Shown here: positions 1-4,575 of the stretch, piece by piece
How the letters are laid out: each line of letters opens with the position of its first letter
How positions within the stretch are numbered: position 1 is the stretch's first letter
NCBI GenBank assembly: GCA_944382025.1
Contig: CALWMQ010000219.1
Coordinates: 1-5,121 of the forward strand
DNA: 5,121 bases
Source of the DNA: an uncultured Clostridia bacterium
GTDB lineage: Bacteria > Bacillota > Clostridia > Oscillospirales > Acutalibacteraceae
Reading direction: 5' to 3'
Position numbers and translations under genes: made by a program
Notes under the pieces: model-generated
Seen by the model: only the letters and a program-made list of their open reading frames with translations
Databases searched by the model: none
What the model was told of the DNA's origin: nothing

Positions 1-84
1 CACTGGACAAACCAGAACTTGACCCTGCTGTCCTACAGCTATTGTATCACGGGCATCTTAAAGCCTGTTGATAAAGTGAACTAA
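1..84 (+). CDS. C-terminal tail of an unidentified protein, cut by the window edge
   Basis: The frame starting at base 1 is open from the window edge to a TAA at 82-84 and gives 27 residues ending in LKPVDKVN. Two thirds of its codons end in G or C, which resembles the clearly coding genes in this window. A competing frame starting at base 3 is also open to the edge and stops at TGA 69-71 (tail LYHGHLKAC); its third positions are AT-rich and fit the neighbours less well. A stretch this short can be open by chance, so neither reading is secure. I do not recognise a family. The next gene starts 50 bases downstream on the same strand, so the two could share a transcript. Confidence 0.35.
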   Translation, partial: HWTNQNLTLLSYSYCITGILKPVDKVN

Positions 85-108
85 GCAGACTCACTTAAAA
101 CTGTCTGC
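85..108 (+). other. short inverted repeat after the first stop codon
   Basis: GCAGAC (85-90) and GTCTGC (103-108) are perfectly complementary around a 12-base loop, directly after the stop at 82-84. No U-tract follows (AAATCTTAG), so it is not a standard intrinsic terminator. It may be an mRNA 3'-end or intercistronic hairpin. Confidence 0.3.
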
Positions 109-133
109 AAATCTTAGTATACGAGGAGAAACA

Positions 134-280
134 ATGATGCCAAACAATAACGCCGAAATGTATCCCTACGCCAAACTCAATGACACCGAAAAGCAGATCC
201 TCTCCCGTCTGGAACAGGATATACGCCGGGAAACCGGCAGGGAACTTTTGCTTGTCGTGCATCAAAAAGGCCGTGCTTAA
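134..280 (+). CDS. small hypothetical protein, 48 residues
   Basis: An ATG at 134 (second ATG at 137) opens 48 codons ending at TAA 278-280. The Shine-Dalgarno AGGAG lies at 124-128, 5 bases before the first ATG and 8 before the second, so either could be the real start. The product begins with an Asn-rich polar stretch, continues with YPYAKLND and a predicted charged amphipathic helix (about residues 16-36, with KQILSRLEQDIRRE), and ends in a short hydrophobic strand (LLLVV, 38-42) and a basic tail. It has no signal peptide, no membrane segment and no Cys pairs. The layout of a short acidic/basic helix followed by a hydrophobic strand is typical of small, uncharacterised clostridial proteins of about 50 residues. 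I know no function. It is separated from the upstream frame by about 50 bases and could be co-transcribed. A longer minus-strand frame overlaps it but has no comparable ribosome binding site and is Arg/Gly-rich like an antisense shadow. Confidence 0.65.
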   Translation: MMPNNNAEMYPYAKLNDTEKQILSRLEQDIRRETGRELLLVVHQKGRA

Positions 281-287
281 TCCTCCG

Positions 288-293
288 TATAAT
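288..293 (+). promoter_or_regulatory. consensus -10 hexamer TATAAT, possible promoter
   Basis: A perfect TATAAT occurs 8 bases after the stop of the 48-residue gene. No recognisable -35 element lies 16-18 bases upstream (AAAAGG there), and there is no TG extension. If used, it would start RNA near 300, running through the 344-359 hairpin into the structured block at 392-565. A chance match is quite possible. Confidence 0.25.
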
Positions 294-343
294 GACAGGC
301 TTCTCTTTACCCATAACATCCACCATACCCTATTCACGCAACC

Positions 344-370
344 GGCACCTATTGGTGCCCCTTCTTTAAA
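344..370 (+). terminator. weak intrinsic terminator after the small gene
   Basis: GGCACC (344-349) and GGTGCC (354-359) form a perfect 6-bp stem around a TATT loop, followed by a C/T-rich tail with TTCTTT. It lies 64 bases downstream of the 48-residue gene. The U-tract is poor, so this is a weak terminator at best, or simply the first hairpin of the structured region that follows. Confidence 0.35.
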
Positions 371-391
371 TCCACTCCTGTAAAGTTTTGG

Positions 392-565
392 GCCGCCTTT
401 TATTGAAGGCAACGCCTGCAAGCGCCTGCGGCGCGGGAACCCGTGAGCAGGGAGGTGGCGCCGCAATCAAAACTGGCAGCCACCGAGGCGGTGTAGGGCG
501 GTTTTGGACACCGCAAGGGGGGCCGTGCCCCGGCATATCCGTGGCGCGCTTTCCTCCCTACAGCA
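392..565 (+). ncRNA. candidate structured non-coding RNA, class uncertain
   Basis: This block is about 70 % GC from 421 to 540, against about 50 % just upstream, and contains a dense series of complementary segments. These are GCCTT/AAGGC (395-399/406-410), GCGGCGC/GCGCCGC (428-434/458-464), GCGGTGT/ACACCGC (488-494/508-514) and GGGGC/GCCCC (519-523/527-531). TGTAGGG (492-498) can also pair with CCCTACA (556-562), overlapping the 488-514 stem, which suggests a pseudoknot or an alternative fold. A strong terminator (572-610) follows on the same strand 7 bases later. The plus-strand frame through the block is rich in Gly/Arg/Pro, starts without a ribosome binding site, and reads like translated RNA. 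Size and motif style (AACCCGTGAGCAGG, GGACACCGC, CATATCCGTG) remind me of the raiA-type RNA of Firmicutes, but that is from memory and not verified. Strand is inferred from the terminator and from G-rich 5' arms. Confidence 0.45.
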
Positions 566-571
566 AATAAA

Positions 572-610
572 GGCCCCCGCGGCTTTCTGCCACGGGGGCC
601 TGATCCTTTT
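572..610. terminator. strong bidirectional intrinsic terminator
   Basis: A 12-bp GC-rich stem (572-583 with 589-600, one G-U or A-C mispair depending on strand) closes a 5-base loop. On the minus strand it is followed by TTTATTT and lies 9 bases after the TAA (610-612) of the isomerase-family gene. On the plus strand the stem is followed by TGATCC and TTTTTATTT (607-615), so it could also end transcripts coming from the 392-565 block. Convergent use by the two units is the simplest reading. Confidence 0.85.
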
Positions 611-1648
611 TATTTATCGCCCAGCAGAAGCTCCATTACATAGAGTTCCAAGGCTTCAAAGTTCCGGGATTCCACGCATTTTTTCTGGAAATCATAATCA
701 AACCGGTCCACTTTTTTCTCCAGCATCTCGAACACCCGCAGGGAAGTTTTCAAGTGGTCGTAATTGGCTTCGGCCGGAGAGGTACGCATGGCTTTCACAT
801 CCAGGCCGATATACTCCCCATGCTCCCCGTATCCATTTTCCTTCAGTACCTTGATCTGGTGAAAGGCCTGACGCAGATTCTCCACCCCAAAAGCACGGTC
901 CTGATCAAACTTCATCCCATTCTGGTCATTGAGATGCACGCCCCACAGCTTGCCGAACGCTAAGCCAAACGCAATCTCATCGGCAGGATCCAGACCCGCC
1001 AGTACCGCATGGGCGCTTTCCAGCAGCCCGCCTACCCGGGCGGGATCACAGGTTGCGGCCGACACCCCCATCACATGCCCAACAGTGCCGCAATAGCTCC
1101 TGTCCACCGGCTCATTGGGCTTGGGCTCAATCAGCACTTTTATGTGCGGGTCATACCGCAGCATGGTGTTGATAGCCTCTACCAGGTAATGGATACTTTC
1201 CACAGGATTTTTGCTCTCGGCGCAGATAGTTCCTTCCCGCGCCAGCCATAATACAATCTTATCGCATCCCAGTTCATTGGCAATATCGATGGAACGCAGG
1301 GAACGCCATATGGCGAATTCCCGGTCTTCCTTTCGGCAGCTCATGTAGCCCCCATCGGTGGTATGGGGGTCCATCCACAGCCGGGGAGCCACAAATTCAG
1401 CGGCCATGCCGTATTTATCCAGCTTTTTTTCAGATCTCTGGCTTCCTCCTTGATCTGTTCCTCGGTCAGCGCATTCAGGTTGGGTACAGCGTCATCGTCG
1501 TGGAACTGTACCGCGCTGAACCCCATCTCACTGAAACGTTTGATTTTCTCTTCCAGGGAAATAGCCGGACGGGTAGCCGGACCGTAAACATCCGTTCCGT
1601 CATTGACGTTCCACGGCCCTACCGAAAATTTGAATTTTGATATGACAT
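610..1648 (-). pseudogene. xylose isomerase-family TIM-barrel gene, reading frame broken twice
   Basis: The last 265 codons (1404-610) are intact and match class I (actinobacterial-type) xylose isomerases, which interconvert D-xylose and D-xylulose in the cytoplasm. Visible motifs, numbered in a repaired 346-residue protein, are FHDDD (H50/D53), LWLAREG (W135), EPKPNEP (E175/K177), E211-x-x-H214, DQD (D249/D251) and LDVK (D284). They match the Streptomyces metal and substrate ligands in order and spacing. The aspartate before LN in HIDLN of typical enzymes is His here (H239). The N-terminal part (PWNVNDG through EEARDLKK) is in another frame; the two join if the A7 run at 1424-1430 had one more A. 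The N-terminal frame has no start codon of its own. ATG 1648 has AGGAAGG 6 bases upstream (1655-1661) but hits TAG unless one base is added near 1625-1638. Repair gives MSYQ..FSVGPWNV. Sequencing error, real decay and frameshifting all remain possible. Substrate could be another aldose. A terminator follows at 572-600. Confidence 0.85.
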
Positions 1649-1654
1649 TATCAT

Positions 1655-1661
1655 CCTTCCT
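1655..1661 (-). promoter_or_regulatory. ribosome binding site that fixes the isomerase start at 1648
   Basis: AGGAAGG on the minus strand lies directly against one ATG (1654-1652) and exactly 6 bases before a second in-frame ATG (1648-1646). The spacing strongly favours the second ATG, giving an MSYQ start. Both ATGs share a frame that meets TAG after a few codons, which is why a base must be missing between here and about 1620 if the gene is intact. Confidence 0.6.
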
Positions 1662-1941
1662 GTTTCACAATACTGGTTGATTCACGGACACCTTACCTGT
1701 TCATCATATCTGTCTCGGGAAGAAATAGCTAGAAATGGATTGTGGTCTTATCGGACAATATTGATTTCTTTGTTTAGCATCTACGTATCCGGGCTTCCGA
1801 ACCTCCTCTGTATGGCGGAACATCCCTGTCGTCCTGGAGACGCCCGAAAGCAACATTATCCAGGGCGCTGTTTCCCTTACGCCGTTACATCCCCGTTCCC
1901 GGCTTCAGTTTTTCCATCCAAGACTACCTCCTAAAGGACGC
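1662..1941 (-). other. upstream region of the isomerase gene, no gene assigned
   Basis: This stretch of about 280 bases separates the terminator of the HD gene from the isomerase start. I see no convincing sigma-A promoter: TATGAT (minus strand, about 1703-1708) is a possible -10, but nothing like TTGACA lies at the right distance. CCTGGA and TCCAGG can pair across about 20 bases (minus strand, around 1833-1864), and a 10-codon frame with a good ribosome binding site begins at 1917. No known riboswitch core was recognised. Open frames on both strands are short and lack ribosome binding sites apart from the one listed separately. Confidence 0.4.
1885..1917 (-). CDS. possible 10-residue leader peptide or gene remnant
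   Basis: ATG at 1917 has a perfect AGGAGG (1927-1932) 9 bases upstream and encodes MEKLKPGTGM before TAA (1887-1885). After the stop the same frame stays open for about 37 more codons, reading NSALDNVAFGRL and similar. A real initiation signal with a tiny frame upstream of an enzyme gene would fit a leader peptide; a truncated gene with an internal stop is the alternative. The peptide has no run of one amino acid, so a classical attenuation leader is not obvious. Confidence 0.25.
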   Translation of the reverse strand: MEKLKPGTGM

Positions 1942-1981
1942 AAAAAAAGGATTGGCAGTACATTCTCCATCCTGCCAATCC
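1942..1981 (-). terminator. strong intrinsic terminator of the HD-domain gene
   Basis: On the minus strand, GGATTGGCAG (1981-1972) pairs perfectly with CTGCCAATCC (1958-1949) around a 13-base loop and is followed directly by seven T (1948-1942). It lies about 100 bases after the stop of the HD-domain gene and separates that gene from the isomerase unit. On the plus strand there is no U-tract, so it works in one direction. Confidence 0.92.
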
Positions 1982-2084
1982 CAAATTCCCCCTTCCCGCA
2001 TCAGGACACCCCATCGGTCCGCGCAGGGCAGGAACCTCTGTATCCTGTCCCGGGAACGGACATCCTTTCCCTCCTGAAAACAAG

Positions 2085-2747
2085 CTACAGCATCCGGGTC
2101 TCATTAATATTCAATTCAAAATTCAGCCCCAGGAACTCGGCGGCCGACCGGCACAAGGTCATGCGGGTGAGGAATATCTCAAAATAATCCATTACCGCGC
2201 AGTGGGAAGTATCAATGCGGATGGACAGACAGATTCTCTTCGCCGTTTTGTCTACCGTCAGGGTGGACTTCTCCACAGCATAGTTCACCCGGTCATGGAT
2301 ATCAAACCGTTGGGTACCTGGTTTCGCCCGGACCCGGCTGCGGCGCACATCCCCTTTATCCGCCAGGATCAGGGCTGCCGTAATCGGCGTGACAGCCGCC
2401 GCGGTATGTTCGTCATGGTTCCCGATGGCGGTGATAATAGCCGTGATCTCCCCGATTTCCATCCCCAGCCCACGCAGCAGATCAAAGGCCAGCAGAGCTC
2501 CGGACATGGCATGGTTACTGCGGTTGATCGCATTGCCTATATCGTGCATATACCCGGCAATCCGGGCCAGCTCGCATGTCCGCGCGTCGTAATCCAGCGC
2601 CTCCAGAATGTCACCCGCCGCCTTGGCGGTCACCCCTACATGAGCGTAGCCATGGTCGGTATAGCCTGCCATATCCAGAGCATGATTCCCCGCCTCGATT
2701 AAGGCCCGGACGTCCGGATTGCGGCGGATGTCTTCATACGTGACCAT
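2085..2747 (-). CDS. HD-domain phosphohydrolase, 220 residues
   Basis: This is a cytoplasmic metal-dependent hydrolase of the HD superfamily, whose members cleave phosphate monoesters or diesters of nucleotides and signalling molecules. The metal ligands are visible in order: H36 (in DHGYAHV), H68-D69 (GYMHDIG), H79 (RSNHAMSG), H111-D112 (IGNHDEH) and D130 (LADKGD). The extra histidines resemble the two-metal HD-GYP pattern, but the GYP motif is absent. Residues from about 141 to 220 form an alternating strand/helix tail (FDIHDRVNYAV, then hydrophobic strands) that may bind substrate or mediate dimerisation; I cannot name it. The start is well supported: AGGAGG at 2755-2760, 7 bases before the ATG. 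A consensus-like promoter lies 33 bases upstream and a strong terminator lies 100 bases downstream, so it is probably transcribed alone. A long plus-strand frame opposite it is an antisense shadow. The substrate cannot be deduced. Confidence 0.88.
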   Translation of the reverse strand: MVTYEDIRRNPDVRALIEAGNHALDMAGYTDHGYAHVGVTAKAAGDILEALDYDARTCELARIAGYMHDIGNAINRSNHAMSGALLAFDLLRGLGMEIGEITAIITAIGNHDEHTAAAVTPITAALILADKGDVRRSRVRAKPGTQRFDIHDRVNYAVEKSTLTVDKTAKRICLSIRIDTSHCAVMDYFEIFLTRMTLCRSAAEFLGLNFELNINETRML

Positions 2748-2779
2748 CAGATATCCTCCTTCCTGATCTCCCGCCTGTT

Positions 2780-2808
2780 ATTCTACCCGCTTTTCTGTTA
2801 AAATACAA
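2780..2808 (-). promoter_or_regulatory. sigma-A-type promoter of the HD-domain gene
   Basis: On the minus strand TTGTAT (-35, 2808-2803) and TAGAAT (-10, 2785-2780) are separated by exactly 17 bases. Transcription would start near 2773, leaving a 5' leader of about 25 bases that contains little more than the AGGAGG ribosome binding site. This also separates the HD gene from the structured stretch upstream. Confidence 0.75.
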
Positions 2809-2849
2809 GGCGCTGGCGGAAAGCGGCGGAAAAACACAGAGCAACAGAG

Positions 2850-3124
2850 TACACGGCGCCATTTGTCCTAACCATCAGCAGCGCCGGTGGCTTGAGCCAG
2901 CCCTGGCAGGGCCTATTGCCGGCAAGCCTCTTAAGAGCCGCCGGAATTTATTCCACTGGCATCCCTTCCCCCTCAGCCAGTAAACGGGCGATTTGCTGTC
3001 CTAACGAAAGCTTTCCTATTTTCAGGAGGTCGCTGTTAGCAGCTCCCTTCGCTCCAGGCTTGAAGTGAAAGCTTTTTACAGGGTACCTCCGCCGGCTAAG
3101 CCGGGTGGCCCCTAAATAATAGGC
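2850..3124 (+). ncRNA. hairpin-dense intergenic block, candidate structured RNA
   Basis: No supported gene lies between 2748 and 3157, but the sequence holds a chain of complementary segments. These are GGCGC/GCGCC (2855-2859/2881-2885), TGGC/GCCA (2888-2899), GCCCT/AGGGC (about 2900-2912), CCGGC/GCCGG flanking the palindrome CTCTTAAGAG (about 2919-2944), ACTGGC/GCCAGT (2955-2960/2976-2981), GCTG-CTAAC/GTTAG-CAGC (2995-3005/3035-3043, 9 bp with a 2-base bulge) and CCGGC/GCCGG (3092-3096/3100-3104). The terminator hairpin at 3125-3150 follows. TGTCCTAAC occurs twice (2864-2872 and 2997-3005), once in a loop and once in a stem, so the 3' arm at 3035-3043 could pair with either copy. The plus strand is preferred because the final hairpin has a better T-tail that way. 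I see no convincing plus-strand promoter and recognise no known RNA class. A repeat-derived or decayed sequence is the main alternative. Confidence 0.35.
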
Positions 3125-3153
3125 GGGGACTCCTTATCCAAGGAGTCCCCTTT
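3125..3153. terminator. 11-bp intrinsic terminator hairpin, probably bidirectional
   Basis: GGGGACTCCTT (3125-3135) and AAGGAGTCCCC (3140-3150) form a perfect 11-bp stem with an ATCC loop. It starts 7 bases beyond the TAA (3158-3160) of the transglutaminase-like gene and so terminates it on the minus strand, although the tail there (GCCTATTATTT) is imperfect. On the plus strand the tail is TTTATCGTT, so a plus-strand RNA from 2850-3124 could end here too. Confidence 0.75.
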
Positions 3154-3157
3154 ATCG

Positions 3158-4399
3158 TTATTCCGCCTTTTTATAAATCGTAATGGTTCCATAGGTCATA
3201 TTTGCCCGGTACTCGTAAGGCCACATGGTCATCCCACTCTCCATTTGCTGGTTTACCGTATCCATAAACCAGCTTTCCGCCTTGACAAACAGCCGCCCAT
3301 TATTATATTTATCCGGCGCGAAACGCAAATCGATCAGCTCTTTGCCTTCCTCCACCCGCCGAGCAACCAGCTGGGCTATATTTTTATGGCTGTAATCATC
3401 GATATAATTCCCCGTCCGCCGATAATAATTGGCGTTTTCCGCCGTACAGGTATCCACTCCGATATTTTCCTCGTCCAGGCTGTGGGTCAGGGTCAGATCT
3501 TTGGTCGTGATGTTGAAATACGTATGGCGCAGCAGATCCTCGCTGTCATCCCAGGTGGGATCCAGATGATAGTTCTGTCCATCGATCGTCACCAGGTTCC
3601 ACATATGGGGCTGCTTCTTTTCATCGAACCCCGTCACCACCGTACTTTGAATCCCTGCCCTCTCCAGCAGAAGCTGCATGGCACGGGAGTACCCTTCACA
3701 TACCGCTTTCCCCACTACCAGCGCCCCATACGCGTTAAACGCCGTCACCGAGCTGGCCGCCGGATCCGGCGCGGCCGCGGTTGCCTGGTCATAAGTACAC
3801 CGGCTCAGCAGTTCGTCATGCAGGATCAATTCCCTTTGAAACTCATCCGCTCCCTCCGGAATCAGTTCCAGTATTTCCTCCACCGCCTTTTCCAGAAGGG
3901 TGCGGGCTCGCACCCGCTCCGATGCGTTCATCACATATACCAGCTTGAAGGAGGTGAATTCGTTCCCTTTATCCGTCTGATGCCCGTCAAACCCATAAAT
4001 GTTGCCGATATGGAAAAATTCCGGGTTGTCCCGCATAAAAGCGGTATATAATGTTTTGGCTTCTTCCTCGTTTCTCAGGGGTTCCGGCAATTCCACCCGG
4101 ATACCGTCGTACGCCACGCTGGTTCCCGAGGAACTGTCCGAAATGGTTACCGTCTCATCCCGTCCAAAATCCTCCCTGACCTTCTGGTACAGGGCGCCGT
4201 AGTCCTGCTGGAGCCGTCTGTCCAGCCGCTGGTAACACCATTTGTTCTCATATTCCCGCAGATCCTCCGGCCGGGCATGAAAAGACCCGGAACCGGATTC
4301 CACTTTAGAGGAGCCCTGTTCCGGCCAAAAAAAGCGGCAGCCTGACAGTGTCAGAACCGCTGCGCAAAGCAGGATGGCCAGCAGCCTTCTCAACAACAT
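3158..4399 (-). CDS. lipoprotein with a transglutaminase-like (cysteine protease-fold) domain, 413 residues
   Basis: This is a membrane-anchored extracellular protein. The N-terminus has an RR-containing start, a hydrophobic stretch (6-18) and the lipobox LSGC with Cys21 as the lipidated residue. Residues about 30-180 are a charged helical region of unknown fold. The transglutaminase-like core spans about 185-290 and shows the papain-like triad: C234 (GKAVCEGYSRAM), H265 (QPHMWNLV) and D280 (YHLDPTWDD). The last 120 residues are unassigned. Bacterial members of this superfamily are mostly surface proteases, amidases or cross-linkers; the substrate here is unknown, with cell wall or surface protein likely. 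The start is slightly ambiguous: CCTCC on the plus strand (minus-strand GGAGG, 4403-4407) is only 3 bases from the ATG, while the second codon TTG would sit at 6. It has its own promoter and leader hairpin, and it follows the LCP-like gene on the same strand with a gap of 176 bases. Confidence 0.9.
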   Translation of the reverse strand: MLLRRLLAILLCAAVLTLSGCRFFWPEQGSSKVESGSGSFHARPEDLREYENKWCYQRLDRRLQQDYGALYQKVREDFGRDETVTISDSSSGTSVAYDGIRVELPEPLRNEEEAKTLYTAFMRDNPEFFHIGNIYGFDGHQTDKGNEFTSFKLVYVMNASERVRARTLLEKAVEEILELIPEGADEFQRELILHDELLSRCTYDQATAAAPDPAASSVTAFNAYGALVVGKAVCEGYSRAMQLLLERAGIQSTVVTGFDEKKQPHMWNLVTIDGQNYHLDPTWDDSEDLLRHTYFNITTKDLTLTHSLDEENIGVDTCTAENANYYRRTGNYIDDYSHKNIAQLVARRVEEGKELIDLRFAPDKYNNGRLFVKAESWFMDTVNQQMESGMTMWPYEYRANMTYGTITIYKKAE

Positions 4400-4426
4400 G
4401 AACCTCCCGATGCCTCCGTCACTTGC

Positions 4427-4453
4427 CCCCGGCTGGCCTCTGACCCGCCGGGG
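4427..4453 (-). promoter_or_regulatory. GC-rich hairpin in the 5' leader of the lipoprotein gene
   Basis: CCCCGGC (4453-4447 read on the minus strand) pairs perfectly with GCCGGGG (4433-4427) around a 13-base loop, between the predicted transcription start (near 4467) and the ribosome binding site. No U-tract follows, so it is not a terminator. It could stabilise the mRNA or modulate translation. Confidence 0.45.
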
Positions 4454-4473
4454 ATCCCTATCCCTACCGATTT

Positions 4474-4482
4474 ATTATACCA
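4474..4482 (-). promoter_or_regulatory. extended -10 promoter of the lipoprotein gene
   Basis: The minus strand reads TGGTATAAT, a perfect -10 hexamer with the TGn extension that compensates for a weak -35. No good TTGACA-like hexamer lies 17 bases upstream, where the sequence is GC-rich. The predicted start near 4467 leaves a leader of about 68 bases. Confidence 0.65.
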
Positions 4483-4575
4483 TACATTCGGGTGAAGCCG
4501 CGGCAGAATTCTCCGGACGGTTCCTGAATTTTACCCTGGGCCATCCGCTTTTTTTATTCCTTTTGACTATACCCT

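Noticed and set aside
281..360. Minus-strand resemblance to the start of a cobalamin riboswitch (AGGTGCCGGTTGCG, then AATAGGG)
   Set aside because: The essential core elements, including the CCCGCCACTG-type segment, are absent downstream, and no vitamin B12 gene follows on that strand.
95..466. Minus-strand open frame of 123 codons
   Set aside because: It lies opposite the 48-residue gene and the GC-rich RNA-like block, is rich in Arg/Gly/Pro, and has no ribosome binding site. Its length follows from the GC-rich composition.
388..570. Plus-strand open frame of 60 codons through the structured block
   Set aside because: Its ATG has no ribosome binding site, the product is low-complexity Gly/Arg/Pro, and the underlying sequence is better explained by paired RNA stems.
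1677..1934. Plus-strand open frame of 85 codons
   Set aside because: It has no ribosome binding site and no recognisable motif, ends next to the minus-strand terminator, and overlaps the minus-strand leader region.
2202..2702. Plus-strand open frame of 166 codons
   Set aside because: It is antisense to the HD-domain gene, whose metal ligands, promoter, ribosome binding site and terminator are all visible on the minus strand.
3060..3120. T-box-like AGGGTACC element
   Set aside because: The conserved AGGGTGG-ACCGCG antiterminator bulge is not present, no specifier stem is visible, and no aminoacyl-tRNA synthetase or amino-acid gene follows on the plus strand.
2948..3133. Minus-strand open frame of about 62 codons, with protein-like text such as KIGKLSLGQQIARLLAEG
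   Set aside because: It has no usable start codon except one near its end and no ribosome binding site. Its codon choice (TTA, ATA, GGA, CGG, AGG) differs from the neighbouring genes, and it coincides with the hairpin chain. It could still be a gene remnant.
3245..4051. Plus-strand open frame of 268 codons
   Set aside because: It is antisense to the lipoprotein gene, which has a lipobox and a complete catalytic triad. The plus-strand product shows no domain and no ribosome binding site.
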